Assembly (NCBI GenBank): GCA_963833465.1
Contig: CAWHXW010000006.1
Location: 1 to 64,000 of the forward strand
Reading direction: 5' to 3'
Source of the DNA: Fen-1298 sp963833465
Lineage (GTDB): Bacteria; Bacteroidota; Ignavibacteria; UBA10030
Length of the DNA stretch: 64,000 bases
The position numbers and the translations under genes are program-made. Numbering within the stretch: position 1 is the stretch's first letter; every line of letters begins with the position of its first letter. This document shows, piece after piece, positions 45,147 to 55,049 of the stretch. The notes below the pieces were generated by a model. That model saw nothing but the letters and a program-made list of their open reading frames with translations, ran no database searches and was not told where the DNA came from.

Positions 45147-47557
45147 ATGCGAAAAGCTTTGATAGGAATTAGTCTGGCATTTATTGTTGTTTTACTTGCA
45201 GCTATAATTATTGGTTACTGTCTTGTGACCCGATCCTTTCCAAAGGTTTCAGGAACAATAAAAGTAAAAGGGTTGGTGCAGGAGGTCAAAGTCTATCGGG
45301 ATGGATTTTGTGTTCCACATATTGTAGCGCAATCAGAATATGATGCATTCTTTACTGTCGGTTATGTACATGCACAGGATCGGTTGTGGCAGATGGAATT
45401 GACACGGCGCGTAGGTATGGGGCGTCTATCGGAGGTACTAGGTGAACCGGCGCTTCAGATTGATAAAATGTTTCACACTATCGGTCTGTGGCGAAATGTG
45501 CAAAGGATTTCACTGTCGCTCGATGATGATACTCGTAAAGCATTACAGGCGTACGCTGATGGAGTAAATGAATTCATTACAACGCATTCAGGTAAATATC
45601 CGATCGAATTTGATATGTTGAATATAGAACCGGAGAAATGGACAATTGAGCATTCGCTGCTTGTTAGCCGATTGATGGCATGGGAATTGAATTACTCGCG
45701 ATGGATAGATTTACTTCTTGCAGAATTAATACAGCGATTTGGTGAAGCGAAGGCAAAAGAAATATTTCCTTACTGGCCGGAAAACGCTCCACTAATTATC
45801 CCTAAGGAATTAAAAGGGAAAGCATTAGCTGATGACCTTCAGCCGTTTTTTGACGCGGAAGGAGCATACCGTTCACTTCTCGGCATTCGCGCACTTGAGT
45901 CCGGCAGCAATGCATGGTCGATCTCCAGTGCAAAGTCTGTTACCGGAAAACCTATCCTTGCCAACGATCCACATCTTATACTGATGTCACCTGCACGATG
46001 GTACGAACTTCATATAAGTGCACCGATTTTGAATGTTGCTGGAATGTCGATACCCGGTGTGCCGTTTATCGTAGCAGGAAGAAATCTGCGAGTTGCCTGG
46101 GGTGTGACAAATGCAATGATTGATGACGAAGATTTCTATGTCGAAGAAGTTGATTCGCTTCAACATCCGACACGTTATCGATTCAACAAAAAATGGCTGC
46201 CGATTGTAGAAACCATTGATACCATTATTGTGAAAGGTTCACTTCCGATTGCACTTACTATTTACCATACACATCGTGGTCCGATTGTGAATAAAATAGA
46301 ACCAACTGCTCAATCTGCATCATCGCTTATTTCCATGCGTTGGACTGGAAATGAAATCTCGAATGAAGCCGGCGCTTTATATCGAATTGATAAATCTAAC
46401 AATTGGCAGGAATTTCAGGAAGCGTTAAAATTATTTACTGTGCCCGCACAGAATTTTGTGTACGCCGATGTGGATGGAAATATTGGATATCGGTACTGGA
46501 GGCAAGATCCCGATTAGAAAAATGAAAGGCGCGACATTGCCATTTCCGGGCTGGATAGATGAGTACGATTGGACTGGATTTATCCCGTTCGATCAGATGC
46601 CTCATATTTTCAATCCGCCGGATGGATTTATAGCTACTGCAAACAATAAAATTATAGACGATTCATATCCATATTATATCTCTAACCATTGGGAATCTCC
46701 ATGGCGATCAATCCGCATCAACGAAGTGCTGCATGAACAAGATAAATTTACTATGGAAGAAATCCAACATTTGCAGCTTGACCTTATTTCCACACATGCC
46801 AGGGAAGTTGTACCGTATATTCTTCACTCATATGATAGTGTTATCGTTACAGATAAAGATGTAATGACAACATTGGAATATTTTCGGAATTGGAATTTTG
46901 AAATGCGGAAAGAAGACGTGAGTACTACTCTTTTTCAAGCGATAATCAATAAACTGATTTACAATACATTTCATGATAAAATGGGTGACCGGCTGTATGG
47001 ATTTGTACGACACGCTGGCAAGCACGCCCTTAACGGCATTGTCTCATCTATTAAAGAACCCAAACTCAGAATGGTTTGATGATCTTAATAGTTCAGTGCA
47101 TAGGTCGCGTGATGATATTATCCGCAAAAGTGTAAGTGATGCACTGGTTATGCTAAAGAATGAACTTGGAGGAGATCTTAAGGAATGGCAGTGGGGAAGA
47201 TTGCACACCGTAACATTTGGACATGTCTTTGGTTTGAACAAATTACTGTCCGGATTCTTCAACATTGGGCCTTTTCCTATTGGCGGTTCACACTCTACGA
47301 TTAATGTGGGGCAATACTTCATTGCTCATTCTTTTGAAAGTGCTGTAGGACCTTCGATGCGGCAGGTTTTTAATCTTGCCGACATAAACGATACCCGCTC
47401 AATTCTTCCACCGGGTCAATCTGGACAAGTATTTTCCGACCACTACAAAGATCAGGTAACGCTTTGGCTTAATGGCGAGTACAAAACACGTCCGGTAGAG
47501 CAATCAATTATTGAATCAACTTGTCGGGATATCCTTATTATAAAGCCAATGCAATGA
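45147..47557 (+). CDS. Penicillin acylase-family (S45) Ntn hydrolase, two frameshifts
   Basis: A penicillin amidase/acylhomoserine-lactone acylase-like protein of about 800 residues, broken into three frames. An N-terminal membrane anchor (residues 6-27) is followed by the alpha chain and the autoprocessing site G-S-N-A-W, with catalytic Ser at 254. Frame 1 runs to 46517, frame 2 to 47079 and frame 3 to 47557. The joins are at about 46491-46497 (CGGTACT, restoring G-N-I-G-Y-R-T-G-G-K) and at about 47002-47009 (TTTGTACG, restoring Y-D-T-L-A-S-T-P-L). Both lie at GTAC. The stop overlaps the sirtuin start. Substrate unknown; side-chain amide hydrolysis is the family activity. Confidence 0.85.
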
Positions 47558-48288
47558 ATATTTCTGATAAGTTCCATTCACTATTCCATAATACAGAATC
47601 AATTTGTGTGCTGACAGGCGCAGGTATTTCGGCGGAAAGCGGAGTAGAAACTTTTCGCGGCTCTAATGGATTGTGGTCGAGGCTAAAGCCGGAAGAGTTA
47701 GCTGACTTCGGTGCATTTATGCGTAATCCGGAGTTGGTCTGGGAATGGTACAACTACAGAAAGAAAATAATTCACAATGTGAAACCTAACCCAGCACATT
47801 TTGCTCTCGCACTTTTACAGGAATTAGTTAAAGACTTCACTTTGGTTACGCAGAATATTGACAATTTGCATGTACGTGCTGGCAGTAAAAATGTATTAGA
47901 ACTTCACGGCAATATCGAGCGCAGCTACTGTATAAGTTGCGGCAAATATTCTGCTGATGTAGAAATTTCTTCAGAAAACAAAGTTCCACATTGTATGTAC
48001 TGCAATGGAATAATTCGTCCGGATATTGTATGGTTTGGCGAGATGCTGCCTGAAGGTATTTTTGAAATTGCAACTGAAGCAGCGACTCGATGCGAACTAT
48101 TTCTTTCAATTGGAACATCGGCGGTAGTTTATCCCGCTGCAAGTCTTCCTTTAACTGCTCGAAAGCATGGTGCATACGTCGTAGAAATTAATATGGAACG
48201 AACAGATATATCTCACATTGTTGATGAAACGCTTCTTGGAAAAGCAGGCGAAATACTGCCTCAATTAGTAAAGATGAAAGAAAGATAA
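47554..48288 (+). CDS. cobB: Sirtuin-family NAD-dependent protein deacylase
   Basis: A 244-residue SIR2 enzyme: G-A-G-I-S-A-E-S-G-V, T-Q-N-I-D-N-L-H, catalytic His in L-E-L-H-G-N, and two Cys pairs (C-I-S-C, C-M-Y-C) for zinc. The Y-N-Y-R-K segment near residue 70 has the Tyr and Arg of the class III/Sirt5-like group, which also removes succinyl and malonyl groups. ATG at 47554 overlaps the acylase stop by four bases (ATGA). Confidence 0.93.
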   Translation: MNISDKFHSLFHNTESICVLTGAGISAESGVETFRGSNGLWSRLKPEELADFGAFMRNPELVWEWYNYRKKIIHNVKPNPAHFALALLQELVKDFTLVTQNIDNLHVRAGSKNVLELHGNIERSYCISCGKYSADVEISSENKVPHCMYCNGIIRPDIVWFGEMLPEGIFEIATEAATRCELFLSIGTSAVVYPAASLPLTARKHGAYVVEINMERTDISHIVDETLLGKAGEILPQLVKMKER

Positions 48289-48300
48289 AAAGGTAAAATT

Positions 48301-49740
48301 ATGAGAAGTAAAAAAACAATTGCCAAGACAAAAATTATTTGCACGCTAGGTCCATCATCCCAAAGTGTTGAACAATTGGTTGAACTAATTAAAGCAGGCA
48401 TGGACGTTGCACGATTGAATTTTTCGCATGGAACATACGAGGATCATCTTATATCAATGAATAATGTCCGAGAGGCAAGCAAACTCACAGGAGAATACAT
48501 TTGCATTCTACAGGATTTATGCGGACCCAAGATCAGAATCGGCAAATTTCAGAATAAATCCATAGAGCTGAAAGAAGGTTCAACGTTCACGTTTACCATC
48601 GACGAAATAATGGGAGATGAAAATAAAGTTACAGCAACATATCATGAATTGCCGAATGATGTGAAAACAGATGATACTATTTTGCTGGATGATGGAAAAA
48701 TTGCGTTGAAGGTTGTATCGAAAACGGAAAAAGATGTCAACTGTATTGTCATAAACGGCGGCGTTCTGAAAGAACATAAGGGGATGAATCTGCCTGGTGT
48801 AAAGTTAAGCACACAATCGTTGACGGAAAAAGATATCGAGGATTTGAAGTTCGGTCTTGCACATGATGTTGATTATGTAGCCCTTTCGTTTGTGCGTTCT
48901 GCTGAAGATATTCAATATCTACGGTCTGTAATTCAACAACAAACGAAAGTACGAATTCCAATTGTTGCAAAGATCGAAATGAAAGAAGCGATTAATGCCA
49001 TAGATTCCATTATTGCTGAATCTAATGCGGTTATGGTAGCCCGCGGTGATCTTGGTGTCGAGATGATGCCGGAAGATGTACCAATCCTGCAAAAAATGAT
49101 TGTGCGAAAGTGTAATGACGCCGGTGTGCCTGTGATTATTGCAACGCAAATGCTTGAATCGATGATAGAAAATCCGCGACCCACACGAGCTGAAGCAAGC
49201 GATGTTGCAAACGCTGTACTCGATGGAGCAGATGCTGTTATGTTAAGTGCTGAAACGTCGGTTGGAAAATATCCGGTAGAAACTGTACAAACTATGGACC
49301 GTATCATTTGCCGCGCTGAAATCCGCAGGCACGATCACCTGAGTATCAAACAAATTCCGGCAGAAATTCAGGAGAATGTATTCGATGCAATTGCCCGTGC
49401 TGCATGTGTTTTAGCCCGACAGGTAAATGCAACGGCAATAGTACCAATCACGCATTCAGGTATTACGGCTGTACGAATCAGCAAGTATCGCCCTGAATCG
49501 AGAATAATTGCCGTGACAAGTGATGAAAGAATTCTTCGTAGTTTAAATCTCGTATGGTCTGTGCGCGGGATTGTCATTAAAGATTTAATCAACAATAATG
49601 ATACAGCATTCCAAAAGGTTATTGAGCGCCTCAAACAAAAAGGATATGTCGAACGAAAAGACATTATCGTTTTCACTGCCGGGTTACCATTGATGGCGAT
49701 GGGAACAACGGATACTGTTAAAGTTGAACGTGTGGAATAA
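48301..49740 (+). CDS. pyk: Pyruvate kinase
   Basis: A 479-residue glycolytic enzyme making pyruvate and ATP. Signatures: K-I-I-C-T-L-G-P at the N-terminus, M-D-V-A-R-L-N-F-S-H-G, the catalytic Lys in I-V-A-K-I-E-M-K-E-A, and M-V-A-R-G-D-L-G-V-E. The regulatory C-terminal domain is present. It follows the sirtuin gene by 12 bases. Confidence 0.97.
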   Translation: MRSKKTIAKTKIICTLGPSSQSVEQLVELIKAGMDVARLNFSHGTYEDHLISMNNVREASKLTGEYICILQDLCGPKIRIGKFQNKSIELKEGSTFTFTIDEIMGDENKVTATYHELPNDVKTDDTILLDDGKIALKVVSKTEKDVNCIVINGGVLKEHKGMNLPGVKLSTQSLTEKDIEDLKFGLAHDVDYVALSFVRSAEDIQYLRSVIQQQTKVRIPIVAKIEMKEAINAIDSIIAESNAVMVARGDLGVEMMPEDVPILQKMIVRKCNDAGVPVIIATQMLESMIENPRPTRAEASDVANAVLDGADAVMLSAETSVGKYPVETVQTMDRIICRAEIRRHDHLSIKQIPAEIQENVFDAIARAACVLARQVNATAIVPITHSGITAVRISKYRPESRIIAVTSDERILRSLNLVWSVRGIVIKDLINNNDTAFQKVIERLKQKGYVERKDIIVFTAGLPLMAMGTTDTVKVERVE

Positions 49741-49889
49741 GAAATATTTGGATAATTATCCATTAGTTAAGAGTTCGTTATTGCGCTAATGATACTTCTT
49801 TCATACATTTCTTCTAACTAATAGACGTTGTCCAAAGAATTAATTTACAATTGCAGTGTGTGATTGCTGCTCAAAAAAACGAGCAATTC

Positions 49890-50795
49890 ATGGCAAGCAC
49901 AGATCATCTTTGGGGAATTGTTCTCGCAGGCGGAGAAGGAAAGCGGCTGCAGGAATTTATTCGCAGACGGTATGGTACCGAACGTCCCAAACAGTACTCT
50001 GCAATTATAGGCAAGCGGTCTATGCTGCGTCACACACTGGATCGTATAGAAAAAATAATTCCTCCGAAACAGCTTCAAATTGTTGTTGCCCGCAAACATC
50101 GTAAATATTTACCTGAAATACTGAAAGAGCGCGAACAAAAAGCAGTTCTCTTTACACCAGAAAACCGTGAATCAGCGGCAAGCATTTACCTTGCTTTGTC
50201 GCATATTTATGTTCGCGATCCTGAAGCTGCAGTTGTAATATTTCCATCGGATCATTTTATTGGAGAAGAAAAGCGTTTTCTCCAATATGTTGAGTTGGCT
50301 GTTTCTTTCAGTGAGGCACATCCAAATTACGTAGTCTTGTTAGGAATCAAACCTTTGGAAGCAGTTCAAGAATATGGATGGATTGAGCCCAGTAAAAATT
50401 TTTTAAATTATAAAAGAAACCGCTTTCATAGAGTTATAAGTTTCGATGAAAAGCCGGAAGTTGAAGGTGCACAGCAGTATTTTAATAGGGGATGGCTATG
50501 GAACTCGTTGGTGCTTGCAACAAAATGCGAAACGCTAGTCAAAATGTACCGCCAACATTTGGAAAGTATTTATAATGCATTCAAGAAAGCCAATACAATT
50601 TATGGCACTGATAGAGAAGAAAGTTTTATTGCCGATGCTTTTTCAAATATCCCATCAAAGAGTTTCTCAAAATCACTGCTGGAAGAAATTCCTAACAGTC
50701 TTTTTGTTTTACGTACAGAAGGAATTCTCTGGAGCGATTGGGGAACAAAAGAACAGGTTATAAAAGATCTCGATAGTCTCGGTTTGCCGCATTAA
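49890..50795 (+). CDS. manC: Mannose-1-phosphate guanylyltransferase
   Basis: A 301-residue nucleotidyltransferase that forms GDP-mannose. Signature L-A-G-G-E-G-K-R-L near residue 12 and R-P-K-Q-Y in the sugar-nucleotide site; F-P-S-D-H is the metal-binding motif, and F-D-E-K-P and N-R-G-W-L-W-N-S are also present. The type II isomerase domain of long ManC proteins is absent. Start assigned at ATG 49890; an in-frame TTG at 49851 is possible. A few closely related UTP/GTP-sugar enzymes cannot be excluded. Confidence 0.85.
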   Translation: MASTDHLWGIVLAGGEGKRLQEFIRRRYGTERPKQYSAIIGKRSMLRHTLDRIEKIIPPKQLQIVVARKHRKYLPEILKEREQKAVLFTPENRESAASIYLALSHIYVRDPEAAVVIFPSDHFIGEEKRFLQYVELAVSFSEAHPNYVVLLGIKPLEAVQEYGWIEPSKNFLNYKRNRFHRVISFDEKPEVEGAQQYFNRGWLWNSLVLATKCETLVKMYRQHLESIYNAFKKANTIYGTDREESFIADAFSNIPSKSFSKSLLEEIPNSLFVLRTEGILWSDWGTKEQVIKDLDSLGLPH

Positions 50796-51114
50796 TAAAA
50801 TATCGAAAAGCTATAAGATCGATAGAAATAACAGTATCAGGACTTTCGTCCCTGCTTTGCCACTAAGAACGATGATGAACTACACACTTCAGCATCAGGT
50901 GATAATTCTTGCGCCACTGTAAAAGTACTTTTCGTTAGCCGTTTAATAGGTTTACTAACGACGTAAAGCAAATGTATTTTAGTTTGCAATAATTTTATTC
51001 CTCACTGAAACCTTTTTCCTGCAAAATATTGTTTAAAAAATGGATTATTATGTTATACAGATGTTCATCTTCGGTTTTGAACGCAGGATAATAGTTTCGT
51101 ATCTTAATAGAAAA
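50796..51114 (+). other. Intergenic region with cobalamin-riboswitch-like core
   Basis: No gene. At 50896-50923 the order CAGGTGATAATTC, GCGCCACTGTAAA resembles the GGTG...TCC...CGCCACTGTAA core of cobalamin riboswitches, but the upstream GGGAA and the downstream B12 box are not in their expected places. An inverted repeat, CGTTAG with CTAACG, lies at about 50933-50960. Confidence 0.2.
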
Positions 51115-52225
51115 ATGAAATCGGGAAATAAAAATATTACCGTAGCGGTTGGTATGAGCGGAGGCGTGGATTCGTCGGTAGCTGCTGTACTGTTGATGAA
51201 TGAGGGCTATAACATAATTGGAATTACGATGAAGACGTACGATTATTTGGAAGTTGGCGGCTTTGGCCCGAATGAGAGCAGCTGTTGCGACTTAAACGCT
51301 GTGACGGATGCTCATGCCGTTGCCGAGAATTTAGGTTTTCCGCACTATGTTGTTAATTTGCGCAGAGAGTTTGGAACTGTTGTAATAGATAATTTTATAG
51401 AAGAATATATGAAAGGCCGAACGCCAAATCCTTGTGTTATCTGTAATCGGGAAATTAAATTCGGTGTGCTGTTAGAAAAGGCAAAAGAATTTGGAGCGCA
51501 AAATATAGCAACCGGACATTATGCTCGTGTTCGTTTCGAGAAACTTCGGAATAGATACATCCTTTCGCGTGGTAAGTCTAATGAGAAAGATCAATCGTAT
51601 GCGCTATGGGCAGTAACGCAGGAAGCGCTTAGCAAAACAATGTTTCCTCTTGGTGAATTGACTAAACCAGAAGTTAGAGCGATTGCGGAACATTACAATC
51701 TAATAAATGCGCGGAAACGCGAAAGTTATGAAATTTGTTTCATACCTGATGATAATTATGAAAGGTTTTTGATCGAGCACATATCTGGTCTGCAGGAACA
51801 GATTGCCAACGGGAATATAATGCAAAATGGAAATATTGTTGGCAAGCACAAAGGATATCCATTCTATACTATTGGTCAACGTCATAACATCGGTGCCTAT
51901 GGCAGAAAAAATGTACGTAACTGAGATAGACAGCAGAACGAATACTATAAAAATCGGAACTGATGATGAACTTCATCACCGCACTCTCATCGCAGGTCAA
52001 GTAAATTGGAATGGATTATCCGGGTTGGGAAAAAATTTTTGTATTCAAGCAAGCGTGCGATATAAAGATAAAGGAACAGATGCGCTTGTTTCTTTAGAAG
52101 AAAATGGAAATATTAAGGTGGTGTTCGATCAGCCGAAACGCGCTATTACACCTGGACAATCAGTAGTAATATATGATGGAGACGATGTTCTGGGCGGCGG
52201 AGTGATAGAAAAAGTTTTGGATTGA
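51115..52225 (+). CDS. mnmA: tRNA-specific 2-thiouridylase MnmA, frameshifted
   Basis: The enzyme that thiolates U34 of Lys, Glu and Gln tRNAs. Frame 1 has the PP-loop G-M-S-G-G-V-D-S-S near 12-20, C107 in P-C-V-I-C and catalytic C208 in Y-E-I-C-F, and continues to Y-T-I-G-Q-R-H. Frame 2 (to 52225) continues the C-terminal barrel, V-T-E-I-D-S-R-T-N-T and ending V-I-E-K-V-L-D. The join is at about 51906-51916 (AAAAAATGTACG), again beside GTAC. The gene is broadly conserved and otherwise perfect, so a sequence error is likely. ATG at 51115 matches the usual start; an upstream in-frame start at 51040 is unlikely. Confidence 0.88.
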
Positions 52226-52377
52226 TTATTATGAAAGGAAAATGTTTATAAAAAAATTGGGCGGCATAGTTCATATTTCAATTATTTTGAGTATGTATAC
52301 TATTATTTTAGTTTTCACAATGTTGAGTATTTAAAAATTTGCAATGATCTATATAAGCAGAAACAAATTGAAATATT

Positions 52378-52980
52378 ATGCGTTTATCACATGAAACTGA
52401 AACGATGGTGATAGACGATTTTTCGCTCATCAAAGCGATTCAGGCGGGTGATCATCAAGCATTTGAATCGCTTGTCCGCCGTTATCAGCGTCAAGTGGCT
52501 AACCTCATTTATGTAACAATGGGCAGCCGCGACGATGTGGATGATATCGCACAGGAAGTATTTATTCGCGTGTATAAATCTTTGCCGCGCTTTAAGTTTG
52601 ATGCGTCGTTTTTTTCATGGATTTATCGTATTACATTGAATTTATGTATTGATGAAATTCGGAAACGCAAAATCAGGAAAGTCCTTTCATTGGATTTCTT
52701 AACGGAAGATGCTCTGGAAAAAAGCCGAAAGGATAATGATCATATTATACCATCAGATTCAATACTGATGGATGAAAAACGGCAAATAGTTCAATCTGCG
52801 CTTCAGCGTCTAAAACCAGAACATAGAGACGTACTTGTGCTGCGTGAATATAAGGATTTAGGTTATAGTGAAATTGCCGAAACTCTTAATATTAGTTTGG
52901 AAGCCGTAAAATCGCGTATCTTTCGCGCTCGTTCGGAACTTAAAATTTTATTGAGTGATTATTTTGAGGAACAAAAATGA
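52378..52980 (+). CDS. ECF-family RNA polymerase sigma factor
   Basis: A 200-residue extracytoplasmic-function sigma factor. Region 2 (about 24-95) has F-E-S-L-V-R-R-Y, D-D-V-D-D-I-A-Q-E-V-F-I-R-V-Y-K and F-F-S-W-I-Y-R-I; region 4 (about 135-195) ends E-A-V-K-S-R-I-F-R-A-R. The stop overlaps the start of the anti-sigma gene by four bases (ATGA), so the pair is coupled. Confidence 0.95.
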   Translation: MRLSHETETMVIDDFSLIKAIQAGDHQAFESLVRRYQRQVANLIYVTMGSRDDVDDIAQEVFIRVYKSLPRFKFDASFFSWIYRITLNLCIDEIRKRKIRKVLSLDFLTEDALEKSRKDNDHIIPSDSILMDEKRQIVQSALQRLKPEHRDVLVLREYKDLGYSEIAETLNISLEAVKSRIFRARSELKILLSDYFEEQK

Positions 52981-53432
52981 ACCACAAAAAGATGCAATTA
53001 CTAGTGTCATCCTATCTTGACAATGAAATCAACGACAGCGAAAAAACAAAAGTCCTTTCGCATCTCGAAGTATGTTCTGAATGCTGTCAATTTATAGAGC
53101 ATTCAAAAATCATTAGAAAAGAAATCTGTGCGCTGGGAGAAGTAAAACTTGAAAATTCTTTCACGGCGCGGGTAGTATATTCTGCTCAGAAACGTGATGA
53201 ACAAACGGTGGAGTGGCTTGGAATAGAGCCATCAGCGCGAAATACATTTTTCCTGCTTGCAACTATTGTACTTGTCATGTTTCTTATTACGAGTTTCAGC
53301 AACAACACTGTCTCGGCAATGAACGATCAACTATTAAATAGAATAACATCTGATTCAATTTCAACACGTATATTATTTCAACAAGAAAATCTTTCGAAAA
53401 GTGATTTGTTGTATGCTGTGATGACCAAATAA
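52977..53432 (+). CDS. Zinc-finger anti-sigma factor (zf-HC2), membrane-bound
   Basis: A 151-residue protein. The N-terminal zinc-binding anti-sigma domain has H-x3-C-x2-C (H-L-E-V-C-S-E-C-C, about residues 29-37); one transmembrane segment (about 90-108) and a periplasmic tail follow. It should hold the adjacent ECF factor at the membrane until an envelope signal arrives. Overlaps the sigma gene by four bases. Confidence 0.9.
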   Translation: MNHKKMQLLVSSYLDNEINDSEKTKVLSHLEVCSECCQFIEHSKIIRKEICALGEVKLENSFTARVVYSAQKRDEQTVEWLGIEPSARNTFFLLATIVLVMFLITSFSNNTVSAMNDQLLNRITSDSISTRILFQQENLSKSDLLYAVMTK

Positions 53433-53451
53433 ACACTGAAAGAAATTATTT

Positions 53452-53811
53452 ATGAAACCAAAAACAAAAACAATTCTGTTCATTCTCCTCAGCTTTATCC
53501 TTGGAGTTTTATGCGGATGGTTTGTGCAGGATCGCGTTTTCATCAAGGCAGGCCATACACCGCAAGATTTCCAAAAAATGTTGACAGAACGGTTGCAACT
53601 TAATGAACGCCAAATTGCACAAGTGGATTCAATTCTTGATGCTCGCAAACAACAGATGGATGTTCATCGAAAACAAATGCTTGCAATGCGAGATACGATA
53701 CAAATGGAAATACGCAGAGTCTTGAGCCCAGAACAGGCAAAATCATTTGATGCTATTATTCAGGAGATAAATGAACGAGAAGCAAAAAAACATGAACCGA
53801 CAAAGAAATGA
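53452..53811 (+). CDS. Periplasmic Spy/CpxP-like helical protein
   Basis: A 119-residue protein with an N-terminal membrane anchor or signal (about 6-25), then amphipathic helices in the pattern L-Q-L-N-E-R-Q-I-A-Q-V-D-S-I and L-S-P-E-Q-A-K-S-F. This resembles periplasmic heavy-metal-resistance and CpxP/Spy proteins that act as envelope stress sensors or chaperones. It belongs to the sigma/anti-sigma operon and probably shares its regulation. Confidence 0.78.
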   Translation: MKPKTKTILFILLSFILGVLCGWFVQDRVFIKAGHTPQDFQKMLTERLQLNERQIAQVDSILDARKQQMDVHRKQMLAMRDTIQMEIRRVLSPEQAKSFDAIIQEINEREAKKHEPTKK

Positions 53812-53975
53812 ACTTATCTGTACCTGAGTTTGGTTAATGCATAGCTGCCTATAATATTTACTTTCAATAAAACAGGTAACAGGAAAAATGAATGTGAAGA
53901 AAAGAGGGAAATTAGCTATACTCATTGTTCTAATTTTATCCATTTGTGACAATTGTAACATATAGAAAATAATTA

Positions 53976-55034
53976 ATGATTATGGGAATAAAAAAGAAAT
54001 ATTTTATCGGCGGCGGAATAATCGTTGTACTTCTTCTCGTTGTGATTTTACGGATTGCCTTGACCTCGTCGGCGGACGACCCACGGCGGCTGGGCATAGC
54101 GCTTGTCAAAGTCCAAAAACCATTTAAAGAAACAATGAGAACAATTTTCACATATACTGGTGATGTTGTTCCTATGCAGCAGGCGACTATCTATTCCAAA
54201 GTAAGCGGAAATTTGGAACACAATTATGTTGAAATGGGATCCTACGTTCATAGCAATCAAATGCTGGCCCTGATCGATACGACGGAATTGTTCCAGCAAT
54301 ATCAACAGACAAACGCAACGTACGAAAATGCGTCTTTGTTATTCGAACGAGTAAAGCAGCTTTTTGAAAAAACCCTTGCGTCAAAACAGGATGTGGATAA
54401 TGCTGAAGCGGCAATGAAGGTTGCAAAAGCAAATTATGATGCCGCTGCAACGCATCTCAGTTATGCGCACATTGTCGCCCCGTTCACTGGCTTTGTTACA
54501 AGAAGATTTTTAGATGCCGGTGCTCTTGTCAATGCAAGTACATCAACACTTTTTACGATGATGTATCTCGATAGCGTAAAAATTATAGTGTACGTTCCGG
54601 AAAAAGATTTGTCACAAATGTATCATGTGCGGACAGCAAAAGTAATGTTAGATGCATTGCCAAATCAGGAATTTACAGGTTATGTCAGCCGTTTCAGCGA
54701 AGCCGTCGATCTGACAACGCGCACAATGCCGATTGAAGTTGACATTCCCAATCATTCCCGTATCATTAAACCCGGTATGTTTGCAACCATCTCATTTATT
54801 GTAAGTGAACGGGAGGACGCCATCACACTGTCATCGGATGCTTTATTGAAAGACGATGACGGATATTTTATCTACATTTCGGATACAAAGAAAGCACATA
54901 AAGTCCGTATTAAAATCGGCAACGAAACTAATTCGCACACCGAGATTCTCTCGGGTTTAAATGGCGATGAAGATGTCATCACAACGGGCCAGCAATTTGT
55001 TAAAGAAGGCACGGCTCTTAATATTCAAAAGTAA
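53976..55034 (+). CDS. RND efflux periplasmic adaptor (membrane fusion protein)
   Basis: A 352-residue HlyD-type adaptor: N-terminal membrane segment (8-28), a biotinyl-lipoyl half-motif (G-S-Y-V-H-S-N-Q-M-L-A-L-I-D-T), a coiled-coil hairpin (about 110-150), the second half F-T-G-F-V-T, and a beta-barrel part ending V-K-E-G-T-A. It links the inner-membrane pump to an outer-membrane channel. The pump gene is 15 bases downstream; no TolC-like gene is adjacent. Two nearby ATGs (53976, 53982) are possible starts. Confidence 0.93.
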   Translation: MIMGIKKKYFIGGGIIVVLLLVVILRIALTSSADDPRRLGIALVKVQKPFKETMRTIFTYTGDVVPMQQATIYSKVSGNLEHNYVEMGSYVHSNQMLALIDTTELFQQYQQTNATYENASLLFERVKQLFEKTLASKQDVDNAEAAMKVAKANYDAAATHLSYAHIVAPFTGFVTRRFLDAGALVNASTSTLFTMMYLDSVKIIVYVPEKDLSQMYHVRTAKVMLDALPNQEFTGYVSRFSEAVDLTTRTMPIEVDIPNHSRIIKPGMFATISFIVSEREDAITLSSDALLKDDDGYFIYISDTKKAHKVRIKIGNETNSHTEILSGLNGDEDVITTGQQFVKEGTALNIQK

Positions 55035-55049
55035 AACGGTTTACAATTT

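Noticed and set aside
50860..50960. Functional cobalamin riboswitch
   Set aside because: Key conserved parts are missing or out of order, and the downstream gene mnmA is not a usual target; kept only as a low-interest finding.
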